64,000 bases of DNA from Bacteroidetes bacterium GWF2_33_16 (GCA_001768565.1 MEOE01000029.1:1-64000); one strand, 5' to 3'; positions 39,164-48,855 are shown, counted from the first letter of the stretch. Notes: a model not told the origin generated them from the letters alone. Translations and numbers: made by a program.

Positions 39164-39943
39164 TTAAATATCAATCTCTCCTTTAAAAACAAAAGTTGCT
39201 GGTCCTGTTAGCCAAATATCAGTAAAGCTTTGATCGCCTGCCTTTTTGAAACGAACATTTAAATTACCACCTAATGTTTTAATATCCCATGAACTTTTGT
39301 CAGTATTCATCTTTATTGATGCACATATGGCAGATGCAGTTACTCCGGTTCCGCATGATAGGGTTTCATTTCCTACTCCTCGTTCATAAGTTCTTACAAA
39401 AAGTTCATCATTTATTATCTCAACAAAATTCACATTAACACCCGATGGTTCAAAATCACTACTATATCTTATTTCTGCGCCTTTTTTATAAACATCGATC
39501 TTGTTAACTTCTGATTCAAAAATTACATAATGAGGCGAACCGGTATTTATTAGGTAATTATTTCCAATTATTTTAAAATCAGAAACATCAGTCATTTTCA
39601 ACGAAATAGTATCATTCTCATTTATTATGGCTTCATGAATTCCATCAATGGCATTGAATTGTACCTTTTCTGTAACTAATCCTAATTCTTTTGCAAAAGC
39701 AGTAAGGCATCTTCCTCCATTACCACACATGGTGCTTTCTTTGCCATCAGAATTATAATATTTCATAGTAAAAGCAAATGAGGTATTCTTTTCTATAAAC
39801 ATTAAACCATCAGCTCCAATTCCAAAATGACGGTCGCATAAAAGCCTAATCTGATCTGTTGATAGATTTATTAGTAACGATCTGTTATCAATAATGATAA
39901 AATCATTCCCGGTACCATGATATTTATAGAAAGGTATTTTCAT
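39164..39943 (-). CDS. dapF: Diaminopimelate epimerase
   Basis: 259 residues. Both catalytic cysteines are in their conserved settings: C73 in MCGNGGRC and C197 in LSCGTGVTAS. KYHGTGNDF at the N-terminus is also diagnostic. It interconverts LL- and meso-diaminopimelate for lysine and peptidoglycan synthesis. The decarboxylase at 1121-2395 in this window is not an obvious partner because its DAP-reading residue is missing. Confidence 0.95.
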   Translation of the reverse strand: MKIPFYKYHGTGNDFIIIDNRSLLINLSTDQIRLLCDRHFGIGADGLMFIEKNTSFAFTMKYYNSDGKESTMCGNGGRCLTAFAKELGLVTEKVQFNAIDGIHEAIINENDTISLKMTDVSDFKIIGNNYLINTGSPHYVIFESEVNKIDVYKKGAEIRYSSDFEPSGVNVNFVEIINDELFVRTYERGVGNETLSCGTGVTASAICASIKMNTDKSSWDIKTLGGNLNVRFKKAGDQSFTDIWLTGPATFVFKGEIDI

Positions 39944-40043
39944 CTTTTTTTTGTAAACTTAAAAAAATAATTGGTAAAATGTTGCATTAATGCGCACTGT
40001 GTTAAATAATGTTAAGAATTATGCAATTAAAAAACAGAGGCAT

Positions 40044-40063
40044 TACTTTTGACGTTACCTTTG
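40044..40063 (+). promoter_or_regulatory. Candidate -7 promoter elements upstream of htrA
   Basis: Two exact TAnnTTTG matches: TACTTTTG (40044-40051) and TACCTTTG (40056-40063), 37-56 bases before the start codon. No good TTTG box is found 19-21 bases upstream of either, so only the -7 element is supported. Confidence 0.4.
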
Positions 40064-40099
40064 TGATAAATTAAGTTTTGAACTAAAAAATGGAATATC

Positions 40100-41590
40100 A
40101 TGAAAACTAAAGCTATTTTTTGGAATGTTTTAATTACAGTTATTACAGCAATTTTAACAATTATTATTTATTCTTCAATTAAAGATGATAACAAATTGGT
40201 TATGCAGGATACCAAAGATAAGAATCCAACCAATTTAACCGATGATACAAATAAAGTGCATTATGCAAGTATGCCAGTTTTTAGTGAAGGTGTTACTACT
40301 GATTTTACTATTGCAGCAGAAAAAAGTGTTAATGCAGTTGTTCACGTAACATCAAAGTATAATCTGGAAAATAATTACTATAGAAACCCAATTTACGACC
40401 TGTTTTTTGGGAATGGGAATTATAATCAACCTGTAATGTCGTTTGGTTCTGGAGTTATAGTTTCCGATGATGGTTATATTGTAACTAACTACCATGTAAT
40501 AGAAAAATCTGAACAAATTGAAGTAATACTAAATGACAGAAGGTCATTTTCAGCAGACATTGTAGGTACAGATCCGAACTCGGATATAGCCTTGCTAAGA
40601 ATAAAGGAAAAAGATCTACCTTATGTGTCATTTGGAAATTCGGATGATGCCAAAATAGGGGAGTGGGTTTTAGCTGTTGGTAATCCGTTTAATCTTACAT
40701 CAACTGTAACAGCTGGAATAGTTAGCGCCAAAGCGAGAAGTATAAATACAATGCGCGAGCAAGGATTTTCACTCGAATCATATATACAAACCGATGCTGC
40801 AGTAAATAGAGGAAATAGTGGAGGCGCTCTGGTTAATCTTCGAGGCGAATTAATAGGGATAAATTCAGCTATAATTTCTCCTTCGGGTTCGTATACAGGT
40901 TATTCATTTGCAATACCTGCAAATACAGTAAAAAAAGTAATAGCAGATCTTATTAAGTATGGTGAAGTTCAAAGAGCTGTTCTTGGCGTTAATATTGGTG
41001 ATGTGAACAAAGATATTGCAGAAAAACTAAATCTCGATAAAATTGAAGGTGTTTACATTTCGGGTGTAACAGAAAAGGGAGCTGCTGAAATAGCCGGAAT
41101 AAGAAAAGATGATATCATTTTAAGCATTAACGACGTGGCTGTTAATAGTATGACAGAGTTGACAGAGCAAATGGGCAAGTACCGTCCAGGAGAAAAAGTA
41201 AATATTACTATTAAAAGAGACAACAAAAGGAAACAAATTGATGTAATATTGCGTAACATACAAGGAAGTACTGACATTGTTAAACCTGATCAGTTCGAAA
41301 CTATGCTCGGTGCAGATTTGCAGCGACTTAGCAGTAATGATAAGAAGCGATTAGGATTAGATTATGGATTAATGGTATTGAAATTAAAAGATGGAGCATT
41401 GAAAGATGCCGGTATTAAAGAGAATTTTATTATTACCCAGATTCAAGGAGAAAAAATGAATACCATAGATGATCTGAAAAAAGTATTATCAAGGTTTAAG
41501 GTGGGTGATGATATAGAAATTGAAGGTACTTACCCTGGAGGTAGATATATTTATATTTTCAAAGTTGAGATTCTTGATGGAAATAAATAA
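40100..41590 (+). CDS. degP: HtrA/Do-family periplasmic serine protease
   Basis: 496 residues. The N-terminal hydrophobic segment (residues 6-26) exports or anchors it. Trypsin-like domain with the triad H132 (TNYHVIE), D162 (NSDIALL) and S240 (GNSGGAL), then two PDZ domains (about 295-385 and 400-490), the first with GVYISGVTEKGAAEIAGI. The enzyme degrades or refolds damaged envelope proteins. The next gene, 49 bases on, encodes the primary sigma factor, with no terminator between, so partial co-transcription is possible. Confidence 0.92.
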   Translation: MKTKAIFWNVLITVITAILTIIIYSSIKDDNKLVMQDTKDKNPTNLTDDTNKVHYASMPVFSEGVTTDFTIAAEKSVNAVVHVTSKYNLENNYYRNPIYDLFFGNGNYNQPVMSFGSGVIVSDDGYIVTNYHVIEKSEQIEVILNDRRSFSADIVGTDPNSDIALLRIKEKDLPYVSFGNSDDAKIGEWVLAVGNPFNLTSTVTAGIVSAKARSINTMREQGFSLESYIQTDAAVNRGNSGGALVNLRGELIGINSAIISPSGSYTGYSFAIPANTVKKVIADLIKYGEVQRAVLGVNIGDVNKDIAEKLNLDKIEGVYISGVTEKGAAEIAGIRKDDIILSINDVAVNSMTELTEQMGKYRPGEKVNITIKRDNKRKQIDVILRNIQGSTDIVKPDQFETMLGADLQRLSSNDKKRLGLDYGLMVLKLKDGALKDAGIKENFIITQIQGEKMNTIDDLKKVLSRFKVGDDIEIEGTYPGGRYIYIFKVEILDGNK

Positions 41591-41639
41591 ATTATTCTTT
41601 TAACCAGTTCCGATATAAATTAAATTATCAAATAAGATA

Positions 41640-42500
41640 ATGAGACAACTAAAAATAACAAAATCAATAACCAATAGGGAGAGTGCATCTCTCGATAAAT
41701 ATCTGCATGAAATAGGTAAGGAGGTTATGATAACTGTTGAGCAGGAAGTGGAGCTGGCCCAGAGAATAAAAAAGGGAGACAGGGTTGCATTAGAAAAATT
41801 AACAAGAGCAAATCTTAGATTTGTTGTTTCTGTTGCGAAACAATATCAAAACCAAGGACTTACGTTGCCTGATTTAATAAATGAAGGGAATCTTGGTTTG
41901 ATCAAAGCAGCCGAGAAATTTGACGAAACACGAGGCTTTAAGTTTATTTCTTATGCAGTTTGGTGGATACGACAATCTATTTTACAAGCAATTGCCGAGC
42001 AATCGAGAATTGTGCGATTACCTTTAAATCAAGTTGGATCTTTAAATAAAATTAATAGAGCTTTTTCGAAGTTCGAACAAGAAAATGAGCGAGTACCTTC
42101 GCCAGACGAACTTGCGGCGAAACTTGATATTCCAACCGATAAATTAACTGACTCTATGCGTATTTCTGGTCGTCATGTTTCAGTTGATGCTCCTTTTCAG
42201 GAAGGTGAGGATAACAGCTTACTCGACGTATTAGTAAACGACGATTCGCCAACATCTGATCGTTTATTAATGGACGAATCATTGGTAAAAGAAGTTGATA
42301 GAGCTTTGGCTACACTTACTGACCGAGAAAAAGAGATTCTGAAGTACTTTTTTGGTATTGGTGTACCTGAGATGACTCTTGAAGAAATTGGTGATTATTT
42401 TGGATTAACACGCGAAAGAGTAAGGCAAATTAAGGAAAAAGCTATAAGAAGGTTACGCCATACATCAAGAAGCAAACATCTAAAAACATATTTGGGGTAA
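41640..42500 (+). CDS. rpoD: Primary sigma-70 factor (Bacteroidetes RpoD/SigA)
   Basis: 286 residues: regions 1.2, 2, 3 and 4 only, with no acidic region 1.1, as usual in Bacteroidota. Region 2 reads [15 protein letters not shown] and [20 protein letters not shown], with the -7/-10 reading helix [17 protein letters not shown]. Region 4.2 is [29 protein letters not shown]. It directs RNA polymerase to TTTG/TAnnTTTG promoters, several of which are seen in this window. It is closed by a bidirectional terminator shared with convergent uvrB. Confidence 0.95.
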   Translation: MRQLKITKSITNRESASLDKYLHEIGKEVMITVEQEVELAQRIKKGDRVALEKLTRANLRFVVSVAKQYQNQGLTLPDLINEGNLGLIKAAEKFDETRGFKFISYAVWWIRQSILQAIAEQSRIVRLPLNQVGSLNKINRAFSKFEQENERVPSPDELAAKLDIPTDKLTDSMRISGRHVSVDAPFQEGEDNSLLDVLVNDDSPTSDRLLMDESLVKEVDRALATLTDREKEILKYFFGIGVPEMTLEEIGDYFGLTRERVRQIKEKAIRRLRHTSRSKHLKTYLG

Positions 42501-42577
42501 TTTTCCTTTGTTTGATTTTCTTAAAATTACTTGTAAAGTCAAACCTTCAAAGAGGAAAAGTGAAAATAGAATTTAAT

Positions 42578-42608
42578 AAAAGCTGCTTATTTGAGCAGCT
42601 TTTATTAT
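42578..42608. terminator. Bidirectional terminator between rpoD and uvrB
   Basis: AAAAGCTGCT (42578-42587)/AGCAGCTTTT (42594-42603), a perfect 10-bp stem with a 6-nt loop and T-rich flank. The minus-strand uvrB stop at 42605 directly abuts the stem. Confidence 0.85.
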
Positions 42609-44620
42609 TTTGTTTTTAACAAGTCTTGCAGCATAAACATTTCGTCACGTAGTCTTGCAGCTTCCTTAAAATCTAATTCTCTGGCTGCTTTTTCCATTTT
42701 TAATTTTGTATTCTCAATAGCTTTTTCCATTGCCTGTCTATTCATGTATTTAACAACTGGATCGGCAGCAATATCTATGCTTTCAGGCTCAGTATAAGCC
42801 TTGCCAGTTTTGATAAGTCTCAATTTATAATCACCTAAAACAGATCCTGTAGCTTTTATAATCTGAGTAGGAGTAATACCATTTTTCTCGTTATAGGCTA
42901 ATTGTTTCTCTCTGCGACGTGTAGTTTCATCTATGGTTTGTTTCATTGAGGAGGTAATTTTATCAGCATACATTATTACTTTTCCATCGATGTTTCTTGC
43001 AGCGCGCCCCGATGTTTGTGTTAATGCTCTTGATGATCTCAAAAATCCTTCCTTATCGGCATCCAGAATTGCAACTAAAGCTACTTCGGGCAAGTCAAGA
43101 CCTTCACGCAATAAATTTATACCTACTAGTACATCAAAAGTACCCTTTCGTAGCTGATCCATAATCTCTACACGTTCAAGTGTTTCAACATCTGAGTGAA
43201 TATATCTGCATTTAATATCAAACCGTAATAAGTATTTGGTCAATTCTTCTGCCATTCTTTTGGTTAATGTAGTAACCAAAACACGTTGATTTTTTTCAGT
43301 TCTTATACTAATTTCTTCTATTAAATCATCAATTTGATTTAGCGATGGTCGAACTTCAACTTCAGGATCGAGCAAGCCAGTGGGCCTAATCAACTGCTCA
43401 ACCACAACTCCCTCGCATTTTTCTAACTCGTAATCGGATGGAGTAGCACTAACATAAAGAACTTGATTTACAAATTGTTCAAATTCGTCGAATTTTAATG
43501 GTCGATTATCAATTGCTGCGGGTAAACGAAATCCGTACTCCACTAAATTCTTTTTACGTGAATTATCACCTCCATACATAGCTCTAATTTGAGGAATTGT
43601 TGCATGACTTTCATCAATAACAATTAAAAAGTCTTTTGGGAAATAATCAAGTAAACAAAAAGGTCTGGTTCCTGGTTTGCGTCCATCAAAATAGCGCGAA
43701 TAATTCTCAATACCAGGACAATACCCCAATTCCTTGATCATTTCAAGATCGTACTCAACTCGTTCCTTAATTCGTTTTGCTTCGGGGTTTTTGCCGATTG
43801 ATTTAAAATATTCGATTTGCTGAAATAAGTCATCCTGAATTTCGCGAATTGCTTTGTGCATTCTCTCTTTTGTGGTCACAAATATATTTGCTGGGTATAT
43901 AATACCTTTCTTTAAAGATTCAACAGTAACATTTGTTATTGGATTGAATGATTCTATTTCTTCAATCTCATCACCAAAAAAAATTACACGATAAGCTAGA
44001 TCGCTATATGCCAGGTAAATATCAACGGTATCGCCATTAACACGAAAGGTGCCCGGTTTAAAATCAATTTCGCTTCTGGAATAAAGACTCCCAACCAACG
44101 TACGAAGAAATTTGTTTCGACTTACATGCTCACCCTGACTAATTGTTATTGTATTGCTATGAAAATCTTCCGGGTTACCAATACCATAAATACATGATAC
44201 TGATGATACGACAATAACATCTCTGCGTCCCGATAGTAGAGCAGATGAAGCGCTTAAACGGAGTTTCTCTATTTCCTGATTAATTGAAAGATCCTTTTCT
44301 ATATATGTATCTGTAACCGGTAAGTAGGCTTCGGGTTGATAATAATCATAATACGAAACAAAATATTCAACAGCATTGTTCGGGAAAAACTGTTTAAACT
44401 CCCCGTATAACTGTGCGGCAAGAGTTTTGTTATGGCTCAATATAAGTGTTGGTTTTTGAATATTTTGAATTACGTTGGCAACAGTAAAGGTCTTACCTGA
44501 GCCAGTAACGCCAAGCAAGGTTTGGTAATGATCTCCACGAAAAATCCCTTCAGTGAGCTGTTTTATTGCTTCAGGTTGATCTCCGGTAGGTTGAAATTCA
44601 GAAACAATGTTGAAATCCAT
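42605..44620 (-). CDS. uvrB: Excinuclease ABC subunit B
   Basis: 671 residues. Walker A G37-VTGSGKT-44, the DNA-clamping beta-hairpin region SYYDYYQPEAYLP near 90-102, DESH box in VIDESHATIPQ, helicase motifs VSATPSDYE and GINLLREGLDLPEV, and the C-terminal UVR domain (KLKMEKAARELDFKEAARLRDEM) that contacts UvrC. It is the damage-verifying subunit of nucleotide excision repair. The order of domains is complete. The upstream intergenic region carries two short tandem repeats. Confidence 0.97.
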   Translation of the reverse strand: MDFNIVSEFQPTGDQPEAIKQLTEGIFRGDHYQTLLGVTGSGKTFTVANVIQNIQKPTLILSHNKTLAAQLYGEFKQFFPNNAVEYFVSYYDYYQPEAYLPVTDTYIEKDLSINQEIEKLRLSASSALLSGRRDVIVVSSVSCIYGIGNPEDFHSNTITISQGEHVSRNKFLRTLVGSLYSRSEIDFKPGTFRVNGDTVDIYLAYSDLAYRVIFFGDEIEEIESFNPITNVTVESLKKGIIYPANIFVTTKERMHKAIREIQDDLFQQIEYFKSIGKNPEAKRIKERVEYDLEMIKELGYCPGIENYSRYFDGRKPGTRPFCLLDYFPKDFLIVIDESHATIPQIRAMYGGDNSRKKNLVEYGFRLPAAIDNRPLKFDEFEQFVNQVLYVSATPSDYELEKCEGVVVEQLIRPTGLLDPEVEVRPSLNQIDDLIEEISIRTEKNQRVLVTTLTKRMAEELTKYLLRFDIKCRYIHSDVETLERVEIMDQLRKGTFDVLVGINLLREGLDLPEVALVAILDADKEGFLRSSRALTQTSGRAARNIDGKVIMYADKITSSMKQTIDETTRRREKQLAYNEKNGITPTQIIKATGSVLGDYKLRLIKTGKAYTEPESIDIAADPVVKYMNRQAMEKAIENTKLKMEKAARELDFKEAARLRDEMFMLQDLLKTK

Positions 44621-44633
44621 TACGCGTTTTTAT

Positions 44634-44661
44634 GAGTTGAGAGTTTAGAGTTCGGAGTTCT
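44634..44661. repeat. Tandem 7-bp repeat upstream of uvrB
   Basis: Four consecutive units GAGTTGA, GAGTTTA, GAGTTCG and GAGTTCT, sharing GAGTT at a fixed 7-base period. They begin 14 bases upstream of the uvrB start codon. Confidence 0.75.
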
Positions 44662-44716
44662 TTAATGGAATATCGAATTACATATTAAGTGTAATTAATC
44701 AATATTAATAACAAAA

Positions 44717-44748
44717 CCAATATTCCAATTTTCCATTATTCCAACCTC
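44717..44748. repeat. Tandem 8-bp repeat upstream of uvrB
   Basis: Four units CCAATATT, CCAATTTT, CCATTATT and CCAACCTC with an 8-base period. The segment TTCCATTA (44731-44738) is the exact inverse of TAATGGAA at 44663-44670, so the region can also fold back. Confidence 0.65.
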
Positions 44749-44788
44749 TTCGTATCTCTGATAATTATTATATTTTCAATTCTATCTT

Positions 44789-45808
44789 TTATTTCTTAAT
44801 AAACGTAACATACACAGGGTAATGATCGCTGAACCCACCATAATATTTATTACCACCGTATGTTCGGCTTGGACTTTTCTCTCCTTTATCATTTGTAAAT
44901 GTTATGAAATCGGCATCGAAAATATGTCCATTATTGTTTTCTACAACAAATCCTTTATTTGCATTAAGAAATGATTGTGAAACAATAATATTATCAAGCA
45001 TTGTCCAATTGCCACGAAAACTATGAGTTCCTTTTCCTTCGTCGGCCAATGGAAGCATTAAATTGAAAAGATTTTGAGAGTCCGAGATATCATTTTTAGC
45101 CTTGAGTGTTTCAAAAATACTAATATTACGTGGAGTATCATTTAAATCACCCATAATAAGGATTTTAGAATTTTTGTTATTAGCCAAAATTGCATTAATC
45201 TGATCTCTTAGAATCTGCGATTGAATAACTCTTAGATTTTCAGTTTCTTTCTCGCCACCACTTCTCGATTTCCAATGGTTAATAAATACATGAACTGTAT
45301 CTTTTTTGTTTACTAAACCTTTTACATACAAAATATCACGCAATTTGTATTCCAGTTCAAAATCAGCTGCAAATGGAATAATTTGATGAGAAAGGTATGT
45401 GAATTCGTCAGGTCTATAAATCATACCTACATCAATTCCTCTGCTGTCAGGACTATTCTCGTGAACTATTTGATATTTACCATTCTTTAAGGATTCTGTT
45501 GATATCAGGTTTTCTAAAACTGTTCTGTTTTCGATTTCAGCAAAACCAACAATCTCAGGTAGTTCATTTGTATTAATAGAGCTAATAACTCTAGCAAGAC
45601 TTTCAAGTTTCTTGTTATATCTTTCTGTATTCCATTTTTTTGCACTTGACGGAAGAAACTCTTCATCATCTATAATGGGATCATTAATTGTGTCAAATAG
45701 ATTTTCTACATTGTAAAAAACTGCAGTTAACCTTTTTTTATCAGTCTTTTGTGAATAAAGAGAAAGTGATAATAAAACAAAAAGTAGAATGGCTATAAAA
45801 TTTTTCAT
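44789..45808 (-). CDS. Secreted endonuclease/exonuclease/phosphatase-family protein
   Basis: 339 residues. Signal peptide MKNFIAILLFVLLSLSLYSQ. The mature protein has the fold's metal-site motifs: FYNVENLFDT, IVGFAEIENR (Glu), FINHWKSRSGG, ILMGDLNDTPRN (Asp, Asn) and a C-terminal YGGFSDHYPVYV (Asp-His pair). Members include secreted DNases, phosphodiesterases and sphingomyelinases. In Bacteroidota this short version is usually described only as a hydrolase. Export suggests a nutrient-scavenging role (inference). It is a single-gene unit. Confidence 0.88.
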   Translation of the reverse strand: MKNFIAILLFVLLSLSLYSQKTDKKRLTAVFYNVENLFDTINDPIIDDEEFLPSSAKKWNTERYNKKLESLARVISSINTNELPEIVGFAEIENRTVLENLISTESLKNGKYQIVHENSPDSRGIDVGMIYRPDEFTYLSHQIIPFAADFELEYKLRDILYVKGLVNKKDTVHVFINHWKSRSGGEKETENLRVIQSQILRDQINAILANNKNSKILIMGDLNDTPRNISIFETLKAKNDISDSQNLFNLMLPLADEGKGTHSFRGNWTMLDNIIVSQSFLNANKGFVVENNNGHIFDADFITFTNDKGEKSPSRTYGGNKYYGGFSDHYPVYVTFIKK

Positions 45809-45914
45809 AAAAAGTTGATTTAAGTATAAGCCTACAAATTTAGCATTAATATAGAACGAAAATGGAAATAGTAAATCCTATTTTAATAAGAAAAAAAACA
45901 ATAAGTACTTATTG

Positions 45915-46391
45915 TTAATTAATCAGTGTTTTTAGCTCTATTCCAAAGTCGTATTGAAGATCCTCGTGTAGCGACGAAATCTTTTTTGTTATTAAATCTA
46001 ATTGGCCATTATAAAGATTTATTAGTCTTGGACTTCTTTTGTATGATGGAGTTATATTTTTAAGTTTTGTACAAAAGTAAAGGAGCAACTCAACTTCTGT
46101 TTCTTTCTTTTGTGAATATCGTATAAACTTTTTTATATTGGTTAATATTTTGCGAATGCTCTTTTTCATTAAATAATATGTTTTTTTATTAATCTGTAGA
46201 AATTGCTCATCAATCTCTTTTTTTACACTTTCTATATATAATGTTTCATCATATGATTCAAACAAAAGATAAGTTAAAAGCTCCTTGTTTTCTTTTTTGA
46301 AAACCGATAATCGCAAACATAGTTCTAGAAGTTCTTTTTGAGAACGGTTTCGTAATTCTTCTTTAAGTTCTTTGACTGAAACAGCTTTCAT
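45915..46391 (-). CDS. Hypothetical protein, mostly helical
   Basis: 158 residues, rich in Lys, Glu and Leu, with no signal peptide or membrane span. Predicted to be alpha-helical throughout (KELKEELRNRSQKELLELCLRL; SVKKEIDEQFLQINKKTYYLM). I do not recognise the family and see no catalytic motif; DUF-type helical bundle proteins of this size occur in Bacteroidota. It lies alone between two minus-strand genes. A TAnnTTTG-type box (46427-46434, minus strand) lies 36 bases upstream, without a clear -33 element. Confidence 0.7.
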   Translation of the reverse strand: MKAVSVKELKEELRNRSQKELLELCLRLSVFKKENKELLTYLLFESYDETLYIESVKKEIDEQFLQINKKTYYLMKKSIRKILTNIKKFIRYSQKKETEVELLLYFCTKLKNITPSYKRSPRLINLYNGQLDLITKKISSLHEDLQYDFGIELKTLIN

Positions 46392-46498
46392 AGATTCTGA
46401 TTAAACAAATGATATTGCTATATAAACAAAGGTATCTATTTTCTTGTTCGCTTATAATTTTATATATTTTAAATAAATAATTAAACTCAAAACACCTA

Positions 46499-47530
46499 TT
46501 ACTCAATAATTCCAAATGAGTCAAAAAAGTCATTCATTGCTTTGTTTTTATCTGTTTCTGGCAAAGTAATAACACCAAAATTATAAAAAATACCTCCGAT
46601 ATAGAAAAGACGATAAACCATTAGTGCATTACCTCCTGAAAAGTAACATCTAAATTCTTTTCCTAAATTTCCATCGTAATAGATGTCGTTTATCGAAGCC
46701 AATTGCCCATTTACCGAGTTTGTAGAACCATCAATAGATTTTCTATAGAATTCATTTAGGGCAGAAGTATCATTTTTATCAAAAATTGCATATGGGTATT
46801 TTGTTTCCATAGCAACGTAAACCATATTTTTATCTTCAGTGTTCGGTTCATATATCTGGATATCAAGTGATAGTTTGCCATATTCTGAATCAACAATGTT
46901 GTTGTTTGCTGTCGGAACACCAGGGAAAGTAATAGAAAGTGTACGTTTGCTAATATATTTTGGAATTGAGAAATCTCCTTTTGTAATATTTATTAGTTCA
47001 AAAGAATCAAAGTACTTATTAATGAATGTATTGTGATTTTTGCCTTCTCTTGATACAACAGAAAGTTGAAATAATTTATTCTCAACTAAATAAACCTGAA
47101 ATTCAAAAAATATATTCGACGAATTGTTTTTCCATTTGAATGATTTTCCAGGAAAACCATCTTTTTCAATCAATGTTGATGATAATAAGGTATATATTTC
47201 ATCGTCGAGAATGCTGTTTTGAGTCGAATTAATAAAGCCTTCAACAGTGCTCAATGATGAATCAGAATGGATAAAATCGGTCGGGTAAGTAACAAGACTA
47301 ACAGAATAATAATTATTTTCATGCAAGCTGTCTTCAATATTTGTCTCCAATAAATAGGAAATTAATGGTGAATCATTTAGAAAAGAACTATCAATAGATA
47401 AGTTGGGTTCGTTATAGAAACCTATTTTAAAATTTAGTGAACTATAATCGTATATTTTCCAATTAATTTGAGCAATAGATACTAAAGAAGATAGTAGGAG
47501 CCCCATTGTTAAAAGATTAATTTTCTTCAT
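46499..47530 (-). CDS. Hypothetical secreted protein
   Basis: 343 residues with a signal peptide (MKKINLLTMGLLLSSLVSIAQ). The mature protein shows two related halves: a stretch KIGFYNEPNLSID...VSLVTYPTDF near the N-terminus and a similar LSITFPGVPTANN...VAMETKYPYAIFD after residue 200, each followed by an F-N-S-F/F-D-S-F type end (KYFDSFELINI and DFFDSFGIIE). This suggests an internal duplication of a PsbP-like or similar beta fold. Function unknown. No strong link to neighbours. Confidence 0.7.
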   Translation of the reverse strand: MKKINLLTMGLLLSSLVSIAQINWKIYDYSSLNFKIGFYNEPNLSIDSSFLNDSPLISYLLETNIEDSLHENNYYSVSLVTYPTDFIHSDSSLSTVEGFINSTQNSILDDEIYTLLSSTLIEKDGFPGKSFKWKNNSSNIFFEFQVYLVENKLFQLSVVSREGKNHNTFINKYFDSFELINITKGDFSIPKYISKRTLSITFPGVPTANNNIVDSEYGKLSLDIQIYEPNTEDKNMVYVAMETKYPYAIFDKNDTSALNEFYRKSIDGSTNSVNGQLASINDIYYDGNLGKEFRCYFSGGNALMVYRLFYIGGIFYNFGVITLPETDKNKAMNDFFDSFGIIE

Positions 47531-47691
47531 AATTCGTGTATTAATTAGTAATAAATTTAGAAAATAGCTCTTTGAAATTTAAAATGAAGCTTTTTTATTC
47601 ATGATTACAACCAGCTACATAAGGAATTGCTCATCAATAAAAGTTAAAATCAGTAATTCTTATCAAGCATCATTTATAATATTTTCTTGAG

Positions 47692-48510
47692 TTATAATCT
47701 TTTTCCTTTCCATATCATCAACCCAATACCCATAATAATAAAAGGAATACTAAGAAGTTGTCCCACATTTAAAAGCATTTCACTTTCAAATTCAACCTGG
47801 TTGATTTTAAAAAATTCAATCACAAATCTAATTGTAAAAAGCAAAACTAAAAACAATCCAAAAATATATCCATCATTATTTGATTTCTTTAATTTATTAA
47901 AAGTCCATAATAAAATTAAAAAAATCAAAATGTATGCTATTGCTTCATATAATTGGGCTGGATGTCTTGGGAGTAAATCTACCTTTTGAAATACAACACC
48001 AAAATTACTATTAGTAGGATTTCCAATAATTTCAGAATTCATAAAATTACCTAAACGAATAAATGCGCCAGTTACTGGTGTTGCAATTGCAACCCGATCA
48101 AGTACCCAAAGGAAATTAAAATGTTTTTTTCTGCAATAAATCAGAGTAGCTAACAATACGCCAATCGCCCCACCATGGCTTGCTAATCCGCGATAACCTG
48201 TAAACTCAAAATGATCTCCAATCTTCCATGTAAATGGGAGAATTATCTCTAATGGATTTCTAAGAAAATATTCAGGTTCGTAAAACAAACAATGCCCCAA
48301 TCTTGCTCCGATAATCGTACCAATGAAAATATAAACTGTTAATGTATCTAAATTCTCAATTCCAATATTTTCTCCATTAAAAATTTGTTTTACAATATAA
48401 TAACCTAAAAGAAGACCGGTTATAAAAAATACTCCATAATATCTGATTGAAATTAATCCAAACAAGTTGATTATTTCAGGATCAATATTCCATGTAATAT
48501 AACCTATCAT
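47692..48510 (-). CDS. lgt: Prolipoprotein diacylglyceryl transferase
   Basis: 272 residues from ATG at 48510; an upstream in-frame ATG at 48531 would add MFLTRKK but would overlap the -7 promoter box CAAAACTA (48529-48536). Seven membrane spans. Lgt signatures are ARLGHCLFYEPEYF, YRGLASHGGAIG, and RLGNFMNSEIIGNPT, with the essential His and Arg residues in place. It transfers diacylglycerol from phosphatidylglycerol to lipobox cysteines; BamD and oligopeptidase B in this window are likely substrates. Confidence 0.95.
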   Translation of the reverse strand: MIGYITWNIDPEIINLFGLISIRYYGVFFITGLLLGYYIVKQIFNGENIGIENLDTLTVYIFIGTIIGARLGHCLFYEPEYFLRNPLEIILPFTWKIGDHFEFTGYRGLASHGGAIGVLLATLIYCRKKHFNFLWVLDRVAIATPVTGAFIRLGNFMNSEIIGNPTNSNFGVVFQKVDLLPRHPAQLYEAIAYILIFLILLWTFNKLKKSNNDGYIFGLFLVLLFTIRFVIEFFKINQVEFESEMLLNVGQLLSIPFIIMGIGLMIWKGKRL

Positions 48511-48712
48511 CTTTTTTCTAGTTAAAAACAAAACTACTTCTTGTTAAACTCTTTATCTCTTAAAAGTAAACATTAATTTCAATTTAAGCTTTTCTTCAGA
48601 CATAATTTTATTAATCGAAGGTTAGCCTGACAAATTGCCATGACAAAATAATGTTGTTTGCGAATAGAGGTGTTATTAGCTTAGGTATAGTAAAATAGAA
48701 TTCCAAAATAAA

Positions 48713-48740
48713 AAACGAGATAAAATAAATTATCTCGTCA
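48713..48740 (-). terminator. Terminator of tRNA-Pro
   Basis: CGAGATAA (48716-48723)/TTATCTCG (48730-48737) with a 6-nt loop. On the minus strand the stem is followed by TTTTT, 6 bases downstream of the tRNA 3' end. Confidence 0.8.
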
Positions 48741-48745
48741 TTTTG

Positions 48746-48819
48746 TCGGGGTGAGAAGACTCGAACTTCCGACCCCTTGCACCCCATGCAAGTACGCTAG
48801 CCAACTGCGCCACACCCCG
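48746..48819 (-). tRNA. tRNA-Pro (anticodon GGG)
   Basis: A complete 74-nt cloverleaf on the minus strand: acceptor CGGGGTG/CACCCCG with discriminator A, D-stem GCGC/GCGT, anticodon stem CTTGC/GCAAG with loop ATGGGGT (anticodon at 48783-48785), and T-arm GGAAG-TTCGAGT-CTTCT. C1-G72, A73 and G37 are proline identity features. CCA is not encoded. It is preceded on the same strand by a broken copy of its own 5' half and by a canonical promoter. Confidence 0.97.
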
Positions 48820-48855
48820 ATTTATTTATATTTCAAGTTTTAATCAGGAGAAAAA

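Noticed and set aside
47687..47989. 100-residue plus-strand frame over lgt
   Set aside because: It is fully inside the well-supported lgt gene on the opposite strand.
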